Positions 45,905 to 54,614 are shown, counted from the first letter of the stretch. The stretch is DNA of 64,000 bases from Homalodisca vitripennis (GCF_021130785.1 NW_025777972.1:17758-81757); one strand, 5' to 3'. Program-made: numbers and translations. The notes: a model not told the origin generated them from the letters alone.

Positions 45905-47222
45905 ATGGCGAACGTAACTTCTGAAGAAGCGAAAAAACTTGATCAAATCGAAAAGAAATTAATCAAAGAATTTAAAGAACAGATTCGAATGGATGAAGAA
46001 GAACAAGAACTTATTCAAAAAATTAATCAACCTGTAACTTCTGCAATAAAAAATGTTGATGGCAAAATTGAAAATGTTTTAAGCGATAATCAAAATTTAA
46101 TGAATTTGGTTCCAGTTGTACGACAATTTGCTGATATTTCGATTCCAGAATCTGAAGTAGAAGAGTTTGAATTGCCAAAATTACCATCTTCAACACCATT
46201 TAGACCTCGAATCATTGAAGACTCTACCATAGTTGAACCAATAAGTCCTGGAACAACGGATATAATAATTGGTGAAATTGGTAAAAAATTCCTTCCTAGA
46301 GCGAAGGATGATAAATTTGGTTTGTATTGGGACAGAAAAAAGAAAAGTTTTATGATTGGAAATTTGCCCGTGAATTTTGAGCATAATGATATCATTATTA
46401 ATGAAAAAAACATATAAAGGAACTCAAGGTTTATGGAGATTATTAACAGGCACTGATGTTCCAAAAGACGGTTTATATTCTGAAGAAGACTTGAAAAAGT
46501 ATACTGAAATTTTATGGAAATCTGATTCAATTTACAAAAATAATGATCCATCAACTAAGAAACCAAAGTCAAGTAAAGGTAAAAAATATCTCAATTTGAT
46601 TAAACCAATTTGGGAAAAACGAATCGAAGGATCAGGTGTGAGAAAATACAGTGATAATAAGATTGAATACAGATATATCGACGATTTGACAAAACTCGAT
46701 GGAATTATTAATTATATTTTTGCTCAAGAAAAGGCCGGAAATAACAATTTTTTGAACGAAAAGAAAGCGATTAAAGATTTTATTTCGAACAAACTTGATG
46801 AATTGATTGAAAAACCTGATGGAATTAAATATTTAAAACGAATTTTGCCGGCAAGAAGTTCATCTATGATTGAGGGTAGTGGACTTTTGAATGATTTTAT
46901 CAACAATTTACCTTTTGAATTACACGTACCAGGCTATGAATATCTGGGACCTGGCACAAAACTTGAAAAAAGATTGAAAAGAGGAGATCCTGGTATAAAT
47001 AAATTAGATCAAGCTGCTATGGAACACGATATTTTTTATGCAAAACATAGAGACACAAATTCCAGACATATCGCAGATAAAGTTTTGCAAGATAAGGCAA
47101 TGGATAGATTTTTATCAAAAGATGCTAGTTTAGGTGAAAGATTTGTTGCGATTCCAACAGCTGGAGCAATGTTTTTGAAGAGAAAACTAGGAATGGGAAT
47201 CGAAGAGAACTTGAAATTTTAA
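45905..47222 (+). pseudogene. Virion-type protein with parvovirus-like phospholipase A2 domain, frame broken
   Basis: Start in TAAATAAATGG. The first frame (to 46417) has a coiled-coil N-terminus and a conserved FGLYWDR...NLPVNF block. The reading continues in a second frame (to 47222) with YKGTQGLWRLLTG, a join at the seven-A run 46404-46410 that is typical of one Polinton protein. Near the C-terminus YEYLGPGT (Ca-binding loop, codons from about 46935) and EHDIFYAKH (catalytic His-Asp, His codon 47025-47027) match the PLA2 of parvovirus VP1, used for membrane escape. About 439 codons in all. PLA2 activity is inferred. Confidence 0.75.
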
Positions 47223-47230
47223 CTATATAA

Positions 47231-47680
47231 ATGGAGGTGAACGTAAACTTCAGCAAAAATCAGAAAGAAAAAATAAAATCCGCTTTTAAGAAGAAAATAC
47301 CCGTTAGTATTCAATTTAAAATAGATCAACTAAAAAATGGCGAAGATAAGATATTTTTAACAAATAGACAATACAATAAACTCGAAAAACATAAGAAAAA
47401 CAATAAAGGAACCAGAATAGAATTTTCTTATAATCAGTTGAAAGAACTTAAAAATGGTGGTCTTTTGAAAGATTTATTAGATTTTGGAGAAAATATTCCA
47501 GTTGTTAAAAATGTTGTTCCTTATGTTCGTAAAGCTGCTCCAATCGTTAAAAAAGATGTGATTCCTATTGTTCGAAACATTTTAAATTGGTTAGATAAAG
47601 AGTTGGAAGATGTTACAGGATCTGGATTAGATGAGAAAACTTTGAATTACGTGAAATCAAACATTGAAAAAAAAATTTAA
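47231..47680 (+). CDS. Conserved Maverick virion-protein candidate
   Basis: 149 residues, start in TATATAAATGG. Two similar segments (VSIQFKIDQL...IFLTNRQYNKLEKHKK and RIEFSYNQLKEL) lead to GGLLKDLL and an amphipathic, proline-spaced tail. This resembles the widespread Polinton/insect-virus protein whose repeats read LTxxQxxKI...GG. By memory this module is often fused to the protease. Here the two are joined through a nine-A run (47667-47675) where the frame changes. Precise role unknown; minor capsid or core function is inferred. Confidence 0.6.
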   Translation: MEVNVNFSKNQKEKIKSAFKKKIPVSIQFKIDQLKNGEDKIFLTNRQYNKLEKHKKNNKGTRIEFSYNQLKELKNGGLLKDLLDFGENIPVVKNVVPYVRKAAPIVKKDVIPIVRNILNWLDKELEDVTGSGLDEKTLNYVKSNIEKKI

Positions 47681-48095
47681 ACCTTTAACATTCGGGGAAT
47701 TGGAAGAAATCTGCAAAAATATTAAACATTTTAGAGGAATCTTCATGAGAGATACATTACCTGAAAAAGTTAAGAAATTTGAATGTGGAATTGTGAATTT
47801 AGACTCGATTATGGGAAGTGGAACGCATTGGATTTGTTATTATAAAAATGATAAGAATGCATGTTATTTTGATTCGTATGGAAGAATTGAGGACAAACCA
47901 CCTATAGAATTGATTAAATATTTGAAAAAATCAAGCGTCTACTACAATGATTCTCAGATTCAAGACTATAAAGATCCCCCAATTTGTGGTCATTTATGTG
48001 TTTTTGTGTTGAATGAACTGAGTGATGGTAAAGATTTTAAAGAAGTTGTTAACAAATTATTACTTAATAAATATGGATTCACAAAATATTTTTGA
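47664..48095 (+). CDS. Adenain-type cysteine protease
   Basis: Open from a TTG at 47664. There is no ATG before 47745, so it is probably expressed as part of the preceding gene. Counting from the TTG: HFRGIFMRDTLP, catalytic H55 (GTHWICYY), D70 (CYFDSYG), Q98 or Q100 (DSQIQ) and C108 (PPICGHLC), the Ulp1/adenain order. In adenovirus and Polintons it processes virion proteins. The absence of its own start codon and the frame change in the A-run 47667-47675 are the odd points. Confidence 0.85.
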   Translation: MKKKFKPLTFGELEEICKNIKHFRGIFMRDTLPEKVKKFECGIVNLDSIMGSGTHWICYYKNDKNACYFDSYGRIEDKPPIELIKYLKKSSVYYNDSQIQDYKDPPICGHLCVFVLNELSDGKDFKEVVNKLLLNKYGFTKYF

Positions 48096-48355
48096 CGTAT
48101 TTGGAACACAAATTATTCAAAATGTAGATAATAGTTTGAATTTTGATAGTTTGAGAAATGAGTTTGATAACAAGTTAGAAAATTTATTACAAAACCTTCC
48201 AGATTCAGATATGTTTGCTGTCGAGATTGAAGATTTTAAAGCAGAATATGATAACAAACTTGCAAATTTCATGAGTTCAAAATGAAGTTGCTGATAAAAT
48301 AAAAACATTGAAAAAAGAATTTGAAGATGGTGCAAAAAAATATTTACCAATTTAA
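48073..48355 (+). pseudogene. Small acidic helical protein, frame broken
   Basis: Best start is ATG 48073, in TAAATATGG as for PolB. It encodes MDSQNIFDVFGTQ and an acidic helical stretch to 48285. The sense continues in another frame (NEVADKIK to KKYLPI) ending at the TAA 48353-48355, with the change at the A-run 48279-48282. That TAA overlaps the next ATG by one base. About 94 codons. No family recognised. Confidence 0.5.
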
Positions 48356-48993
48356 TGTCTCATATCGAAAAAGCTGATAAAATTACTGAAGCGATCAAAA
48401 TTGAAAAGAATTATGTTAGTTTGGCTAATAAGAAAAGAATTGTCGGTGTTCGACCTGGTATTGACAAACATGATGTTGTTGTTAAAGAACAAATTTTAAA
48501 ACCTCTAAAATTATCAGAAAACATCGATATTGTTGATTTACATGATCCGAATGTTAAAGATGCCTTAGATTTTAAAGGAAAAAGAATTAGCAGTGTTAGT
48601 AAAGGAATTAATCCATTTGATGTTGTTGTAATGATTCAATTAGAAGATCCTATTAAAATGTTTAATGAACTAAAACAAAATTATGAGAATCATAAACAGC
48701 ATGTTAAAGATTTTACAACAGAAGTCTATGACAAGTTAGAAGCCAGAAATAGAAGATCAGTAGACGATGTTGGTGAAATTAATGAAAAACTTACTAATTT
48801 TAAAGAGTCTTTTGATAAGTTTAGTTTAGATGCTACGAAAACTTTTGAGAATATTGGTCATAAATTTGTTGAATACAATGATTCTAATGCTGTCAAATTT
48901 CAAAAATTAGAAGAAAAAATTAATAAGTTCGAGGAAAATCTTAATATAATTTTGGAAAATATTGATAACAGATTTAATAGATTAGGCGGCTAA
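48355..48993 (+). CDS. Fibre-like coiled-coil protein with two tail-fibre-type motifs
   Basis: 212 residues, intact. Two related segments, RIVGVRPGIDKHDVVVK (about 28-44) and RISSVSKGINPFDVVVM (about 76-92), resemble the I-x-N-V-x-x-P-x-x-x-x-D-A-V-x-K motif of phage tail fibres and trimeric adhesins. A long heptad region (about 96-210) follows. A trimeric attachment fibre is a reasonable inference, unproven. Other options are a scaffold or capsid cement protein. Start overlaps the preceding stop. Confidence 0.65.
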   Translation: MSHIEKADKITEAIKIEKNYVSLANKKRIVGVRPGIDKHDVVVKEQILKPLKLSENIDIVDLHDPNVKDALDFKGKRISSVSKGINPFDVVVMIQLEDPIKMFNELKQNYENHKQHVKDFTTEVYDKLEARNRRSVDDVGEINEKLTNFKESFDKFSLDATKTFENIGHKFVEYNDSNAVKFQKLEEKINKFEENLNIILENIDNRFNRLGG

Positions 48994-49016
48994 GATGACT
49001 AATTTTCCCTAAATAA

Positions 49017-49160
49017 ATGGCGCTCATATATTGTGTGAGATGTAAAGAAAAAACTGCAACAAATGATATAAAATACTATGCAAATATCAATGGAGTTAAA
49101 AGAGTTTCTGGAAAATGTGCTGAATGTAACACTAAAAAGAGCCAATTTATAAAAACTTGA
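49017..49160 (+). CDS. 47-residue zinc-ribbon protein
   Basis: Start in TAAATAAATGG. The sequence begins MALIYCVRCKEKT and ends GKCAECNTKKSQFIKT, two CxxC pairs 20-odd residues apart. It is a stand-alone version of the integrase N-terminal ribbon (HCHKC...KCSKCKTNKSKFI). Such ribbons occur in adeno-/adinto-like and Polinton genomes. The function is probably nucleic-acid or protein binding. Confidence 0.7.
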   Translation: MALIYCVRCKEKTATNDIKYYANINGVKRVSGKCAECNTKKSQFIKT

Positions 49161-49182
49161 AATTTTTTCTTAATAAATAGAG

Positions 49183-49582
49183 ATGGCGGGACATTACAGT
49201 GCTTTCGATCTTTTTATAATGCAACACGAAAGAGATTTGAAAAAAAGAACATTGGGATGATATTTCTCAAAAATATGAATTATCCGAAGATATGATGAGA
49301 TTATACGTAAACAAATTGAATTGGTATAACATTGCTAAATATCAAACTTTATCATCAGAGTTCATTCAAGAAAATATACATTATCAATTAAAAGATCATA
49401 TGTCTGTTCTTTGTCTCTATCAACACTTGAGTCTAAAGTTTTTGGATGAAAATAAAGATACAGTTGATTGGAACAATATTATAGATAGCGGTTACTATCC
49501 TGTGCAGATTTTATTGAAATATGTGGCCGAAATTGCAAAATTTAAGGAAGAGAATCCTGAATATGACGAAGTAGATCATTAA
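49183..49582 (+). pseudogene. W-x-x-I...Q-x-L-S-x-x-F-I repeat protein, frame broken
   Basis: Begins MAGHYSAFDLF. The shared signal TAAATAG precedes the ATG by 7 bp. After a frame change at the seven-A run 49240-49246 it reads WDDISQKYELSEDMMR, WYNIAKYQTLSSEFIQ, MSVLCLYQHLSLKFLDE and WNNIIDSGYYPVQILLK. That makes about four units of a repeat (W, I, then Q-x-LS, then F-hydrophobic) also found in large DNA viruses. About 133 codons. Role unknown. Confidence 0.6.
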
Positions 49583-49584
49583 AA

Positions 49585-49665
49585 ATGACTCTAATCTTTA
49601 TAATTATTTTACTAAAATTTATATCTTTTCTTATAAAAACGTACATTAGATCGATGAAAAAATGA
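49585..49665 (+). CDS. 26-residue membrane peptide
   Basis: MTLIFIIILLKFISFLIKTY and a basic tail (IRSMKK), stop at 49663-49665. It is one hydrophobic helix with a C-terminal positive charge. It lies between the W-repeat gene and the capsid gene. A virion or lysis membrane peptide is conceivable, but nothing beyond length and composition supports it. Confidence 0.4.
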   Translation: MTLIFIIILLKFISFLIKTYIRSMKK

Positions 49666-49714
49666 TATCTTTCTTATACATGATGTTTAAAATTTCTAAA
49701 TTTTCTCTTATTAA

Positions 49715-50899
49715 ATGGTGGACTACAGAAAGTATGCTAGTGATATTGAAAGGGCGGAGTTTAAAAATTTCTATCCAATTAGTAAACAACATTTGAATGA
49801 ACCGAATAAAAGAACTGAGTTTAATATTGATTTTGGAGATAACTTTTGCTCGTTTAACTTCCAGTTTTATATTTCTGGAACTTTAACAAAACAAGATGGT
49901 CAAGCATATCTTGGAACTGATAATGTTAGATTAATCGATAATTTTATACCGTTTTTATTTTCTAAGATTGAAGTAAGAAAACACAATTAATTGATAGAAG
50001 AAGTCGAAAACTGTGGCCAATTAAGCACAATTAAAGGAACTATTTGTTATTCCAAAAGTGATGTATTTTCAAACAGTTTTGAATCAACTTTTAAATTTGG
50101 ACAATTTGAAGCGGTCGGTGATTTAGCACATTTCGGCTTAGGATTTTTTGAAAATGTTACTATTCCGATCTATAAAGGAGGATTTTATCTAAGTTTTATA
50201 AGAGCAGAAGACGATGATGTGATTCTGAAGACTGCAACTGGAAATGTTATGCCTGTTGATGGCAAAATTACAATTAACGAGTTTTTCATTAGAGTTCCGA
50301 TGATTGATTACAAAACCACGAGTAAAATTCAGTTGATTGATGAAATTATAAAATCTCAAAACATCACGTTTAATTTTCTAGATTGGCAATGTATTGAGCA
50401 AAAAGGTATTTCCGGAACAACTTATTCGTTCGATATCACAAATATTTATAGAAATATCTTCAATCCCAAGTTCATTATCATTGGTTTTCAAACAGATAGA
50501 CAGAATAATCAAGAAAAAAATCCTTCAAAGTTCGATAGTTTGAATGTGAAAAATATCAGAGTAAAATTGAATGGTTCTTATTATCCAGATGAATTACAAA
50601 ATTTAAACATTTCCGGTGGTCTTTTCAGAATCATGTATCAGATGTATCAAGATTTTAAGAAAGTTTACTACAAAAATATGGAAATGTATTACAACCCCAA
50701 AGAATTTATAGCAAATAGACCCATTTATGTCATTGATACAACAAAGAGTTTGACAAATATTTCTAGTTCAAAGAACGATATAATTATCAATATGGATTTT
50801 CAAAATGCTGTTACAAACGCGATTTGTTATGTGGTTGTGGTTTCTGAGAAATTTTTATCATATGACGTGATTAAGAACGATATTAGAGAAATTCAGTAG
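49715..50899 (+). pseudogene. Major capsid protein candidate, one in-frame stop
   Basis: Start in TATTAAATGG. The frame is open for 91 codons, has TAA at 49988-49990, then continues in the same frame to 50899 (394 residues apart from the stop). It is beta-rich throughout (FCSFNFQFYISGTLT, IDNFIPFLFSKIEV, ITFNFLDWQCIEQ, FIIIGFQTDRQN, VKLNGSYYPDEL). The length matches compact double-jelly-roll capsids. The pattern IDNFIPFLFSKIEVR and the late NPKEFIANRPIYVID recall insect Polinton capsid proteins. Double jelly-roll fold is inferred, not shown. Confidence 0.72.
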
Positions 50900-51135
50900 T
50901 TAATGATGTTCATATTGTTCTCTTTCATTCCTTCTAAAACTTCAAAAATATACTCTTTCGCTGATGAAAAATCTCGATTTCTTCCGGAATAATCTTTGTA
51001 ATCATAAACAAAATATCCTAAATAGTTGTACAATAGAATGAAATTATTTCTTTTTATCTCGGTAGTTGAAATATAAACATAAACATTTGCGCTGAAAAAT
51101 TTATATCTCGGCAGACTTAGTTCCATAGCTTCCAT
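50893..51135 (-). CDS. Small Maverick protein, 80 aa, unknown
   Basis: Starts at MEAMELSLPRYKFFSANVYV with the TAAATGG signal, which supports it as a real gene. Contains RNNFILLYNYLGYFVYDYKD and an acidic helical end. It overlaps the 3' end of the capsid gene by 7 bp and diverges from the VLTF3-like gene over only 17 bp. No family recognised. Confidence 0.6.
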   Translation of the reverse strand: MEAMELSLPRYKFFSANVYVYISTTEIKRNNFILLYNYLGYFVYDYKDYSGRNRDFSSAKEYIFEVLEGMKENNMNIINY

Positions 51136-51152
51136 TTATTCTTTTTGTAAAA
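51136..51152. promoter_or_regulatory. 17-bp divergent start region
   Basis: This spacer separates two ATGs facing away from each other: TAAATGG for the minus-strand gene and GTAAAAATGG for the VLTF3-like gene. Any promoter must lie within or inside the genes. Confidence 0.5.
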
Positions 51153-51659
51153 ATGGAAGAGTATAATGCCAACTGTTACAAGTGTTATAATAGAGGAGAA
51201 ATTATTGATAAAAGATTAGTTTGTAGAGATTGTAATTTAATTTTGTACGAAAGACCTAAGCCTAAGAAATTTCGAAATAAATTAACACATTTGAATAACC
51301 TGCTTAGAAAATTACAATATGGAGACAAGAAGCAAACACATTTTGTTACAGAATTTAGAAAACAGAACAAAAATTTTTACTTATCTCTTGGAACCGTTGA
51401 CAAAATTATTTTCCTTTTCAAAGAATACATTAGGTTTGTAGGTTTAAATACACACGTTTATTATGAGAAGATTTTACCTATAATCTTTCACTATTTGGAC
51501 ATTGAATTTGACTACGATTTTAAACCTGAAATCTTTGATGATTTTATAGTACATTTGGAGAAAGTAAATGAAGAACCTCGTGAAAAGAATGCGGTTTTAC
51601 TCACATTCTCCCCGACTTCTCGAGTGATTGTTAGCAAATTTCATTATTTCCGTTTATAG
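51153..51659 (+). CDS. VLTF3-like late transcription factor
   Basis: 168 residues. Zinc ribbon C8, C11, C24, C27 (CYKC...CRDC), then a helical core. FRNKLTHLNNLLRKLQYG, VDKIIFLFKEY and YYEKILPIIFHYL follow the order of the poxvirus VLTF3 family (basic K-x-x-H, LxxLQG, YYExIPxI). In poxviruses this factor drives late genes from TAAATG promoters, and the Maverick's own starts carry that signal. The last residues overlap the right TIR. The usual C-terminal RxNFLxYxYVL end appears altered (LLTFSPTSRV), perhaps by a frame change. Confidence 0.72.
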   Translation: MEEYNANCYKCYNRGEIIDKRLVCRDCNLILYERPKPKKFRNKLTHLNNLLRKLQYGDKKQTHFVTEFRKQNKNFYLSLGTVDKIIFLFKEYIRFVGLNTHVYYEKILPIIFHYLDIEFDYDFKPEIFDDFIVHLEKVNEEPREKNAVLLTFSPTSRVIVSKFHYFRL

Positions 51660-51872
51660 ATTTTTTATTAAGATTTCTGGATTTTTTCATTAAAACAGCT
51701 TATAAATGTAGAAGCAAACATTGAACAGTAAAACAGCTAAAGATTCGGTTATTTAACATTCGTGCTTTCCTGTTAGATTTCTTAGATTCGTTTATTGTCC
51801 TGTAAACAGTATTTTCTATTGATTTTCTGTCTGTCCCAAAAGTGCGCTAGGAACCCCATATTCATATCTACT
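51658..51872 (-). repeat. Maverick right terminal inverted repeat (215 bp)
   Basis: Mirror of 36492-36706. The last bases of the VLTF3-like gene overlap its inner edge. Confidence 0.95.
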
Positions 51873-51879
51873 TATATAT

Positions 51880-53300
51880 ACATATATTATATATGTATAT
51901 ATATCATAATTACTGTTTATCTAATAATATCCTATATATTAATAGGAGAAAACTTGTACCAATATAATTTCATTGATTATAATTCAGTTGGTCCTAGAAG
52001 TAAACGTTAGTAGAGGTTGGATAGCGAAATAATTTTTGTGAGGTCTACAACGTTTCTAAATAGATAATGCTCACCAACCTATCGGTATGAAATGATGAAG
52101 TGGTGAAGGCATGAAACAACACATGTTCACTAGTAGGTAAAATGAGCTCGAGGAACCAAAAAAGCGGATAGAGATGCTCCTTGTAACAGACATTCCCATA
52201 TGTGGTTTCTGTTTTCAATCCTGATTACCTAAACATCTTCACCATTCATCTGGATGAAACGCTCACGTCACGCTCGCTTTATATCAACAGTGTACATCAT
52301 TGACTTTGTATGTCACAATGTTATGAGATAAAATTATTCTTTCATTCCCACATGTTTATGTTTCCGTTTTATCATCACTATGCTTTTGTGTTCTTAGCAA
52401 CAAAGAGGGCAACCACATACCTAAGAATATCAACCTAGCATTGGTGATGTTATTTTAGAAATTGATTGTTCTTAGCTCTTTCATTTTATCAACGCATTTA
52501 TTTTCAATAAATAATTTGTCTACGTCTTTGGAGGTTTCGATAAAGATGAGGTTCTCGAAATAAGGTGATGCATTTTGAATACAAATACAAATAGTGTTCA
52601 TTAAATTATTACTTAATATACTAAGAGGGTATCTTACAGTAAAAAATAATAAATACATGTTTCGCAAAGCGATAACCTCCGGAACGGTTGGAAAAATTCG
52701 GCTAATTATTATTTTAAATATTCGTTGAAGTCCGAGGAAGGTTTGTGTTAGGAGAAAGAACAGAAGTTTTCTGGAAAACTTTAGAATTCGAAAAAGTAAT
52801 GATAACATTTACTTTTAATAATCCATATTATAGTGTCACTAAACATCTGTTTACATTTTCAGCTGAAGGTACTAAAAAAGGCTGAAAAAATAGTTTAGAT
52901 TTCAATTTTAGAACGTTTTAGGTATGCAGTGCTTGATCAGTAGTGTCATAAAGATAGCAAAGGCAAACATCTAACTCTTACTCCAGATTGTGCCAGTGAC
53001 GACTTTGGCATATTTATTGCATTTGTAATAGCATTTAAATACTGTTATAAAACCACCTTAAAGATCAAAACTGTGAGTGCTTGCATATAAGCTACTTGAA
53101 CATGCGTGGCTTACTTGAAATTGTGTTAGGGCATTTTTAGTGACTAATAGAAAAATGAAATGAATGGACACTATCATGCTTCAACGAGCCATTATTTTCC
53201 AGACTGCAGTAAAAAAACAACAAGACTTCTATAACTCAATACCTGTTATAAACGATTACTTTGAAATGATGAAAAAGTTTCGTAAGGATTTCCCCCTTAT
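51880..53300. other. Intergenic right flank of the Maverick
   Basis: The rest of the TA-rich target array (to about 51905), then AT-rich DNA without a supported gene. Confidence 0.45.
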
Positions 53301-53309
53301 ACCGGAGGT

Positions 53310-53660
53310 TGAAGCTTTTAGACCGTAGTAGGCTTCTCAGTCCTTCGTATGCATTTATATTCCATTTATTATATTAGTCAGGACAACAAGGCATGCTCAT
53401 TTAATTCTACGTAAAATACCTACTGGAAATACCTTAGACCCAAAGAAGATAACAAAGGCCGGAAGTGGACGCTTCGTGACCGAAGTAGGTTTCAGTAGGT
53501 TTCTGAAAACTACATATGTGTAATAAATGCATAGGTCTGTTGGTCAGAACAAAAAGCAAATTCATATATGACACTGTAAAGGTTTCTTAGACCTATGTAT
53601 ATATTTCATTGATCGGGGCGGAAGAAAAGCTCTGCTTTGGCGTTTGAAATGTAATCATTC
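53310..53660. repeat. Diverged repeat related to 24540-25200
   Basis: Shares blocks such as GACCGAAGTAGG, GGTTTC, ATTGATCGGG and ACACTG(T/G)AAA with the earlier cluster. Unit length is unclear. Confidence 0.35.
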
Positions 53661-54472
53661 GATCATCTGGATGTTCTTACACGCGCAAAACCCCCGCGCG
53701 TGCATGAGTCTGCCCCTAAAACTGTTTTTAAATTATTGTGGAGATATAATACATGTGGTTAATACCTTAACTTCTACTCTACACTAAGTGAGACCGAACG
53801 GAACGCTCAAAATTTGCGCTGTAATACATTTGTTGCAGTGAACGTGTTAAATTCTGATCATCTTAACCATTTAAAATTAAAAACGAGTAATATGCAAATT
53901 GAATGCCTATTTACGTTCATATAATGCTGCATAATGTGTAGTCCATTATAAGTGCTTTAACTAAGTAGGTTACAGAATTTGCTTTTCAAAATTTCAAGCA
54001 AACCGCAGTTACAGATAAGTTAAATATAAAAATCAGATGTAATGATTTATACAATACCCATTGACAGATGGAGCATGGCTGCTGAGCGAGTTGTAATGAT
54101 GTGTTACGAAAAAACCTGGAGAAGTCTACTACATAAGGAGAATTAAATAGCAGGCGTTCAAACAAATAGTGGAGATGAGAAACCAGCATATTAAGTATAT
54201 CGTATTTAAAAGTGCAGGATATACATTTTTAAATTGTTGCTAAGAAGAAAATTTGTTTTCTATGGTACAAAAGTAGGCAACACATATTTTAACAGTCTAT
54301 TTGTGTTATACCAGGAATAAGTATTTCACATTAATACTAAGTTTGTTGTGTTGCATTTTTCCTTTTTGCACATATATTAAGAGAAATAATTTAATAACGT
54401 ATTGCAATGCATAAAATAAATATGCCATTGGTTTTAAAGCGAGAACAAGGTGATTTGCCTAATTAATTAAGC

Positions 54473-54506
54473 TATAAAATGTATACAATCGACGAACACT
54501 GTTAGT
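54473..54506 (+). promoter_or_regulatory. TATA box and TTAGT initiator
   Basis: TATAAAA at 54473-54479 and TTAGT at 54502-54506, about 31 bp apart. They lie 110 bp before the signal-peptide ATG, with one short upstream ORF between. Confidence 0.45.
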
Positions 54507-54614
54507 GCACTGAAACGTAGACATATTAATGAAACTTGTTCAACAGCTTACAAAAAGAAACCTTTGTGTCAGTTTAATGGCAGCTTCGTATTAGAAATTT
54601 AGTTCGTGATCAAT

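Larger units (their letters stand above)
36492..51872 (+). mobile_element. Complete Maverick/Polinton element
   Basis: 15,381 bp bounded by 215-bp TIRs that start AGTAGATATGAATATGGGG, with a 6-bp TATATA duplication. It carries the hallmark set: protein-primed PolB, retroviral-type integrase, adenain-type protease, A32-type ATPase and capsid candidates. Coding is dense and reaches the TIR edges on both sides: a minus-strand stop begins at 36707, one base after the left TIR, and a plus-strand stop overlaps the right TIR at 51659. Mavericks are both transposons and endogenous viruses. TIRs matching over their whole length indicate recent insertion. Several genes carry one-base breaks. Confidence 0.97.

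Noticed and set aside
45408..45917. RSRSRS and FTFHVH proteins within the Maverick
   Set aside because: Produced by the CACGTT satellite. Three overlapping frames all stay open, and none has the element's start signal.
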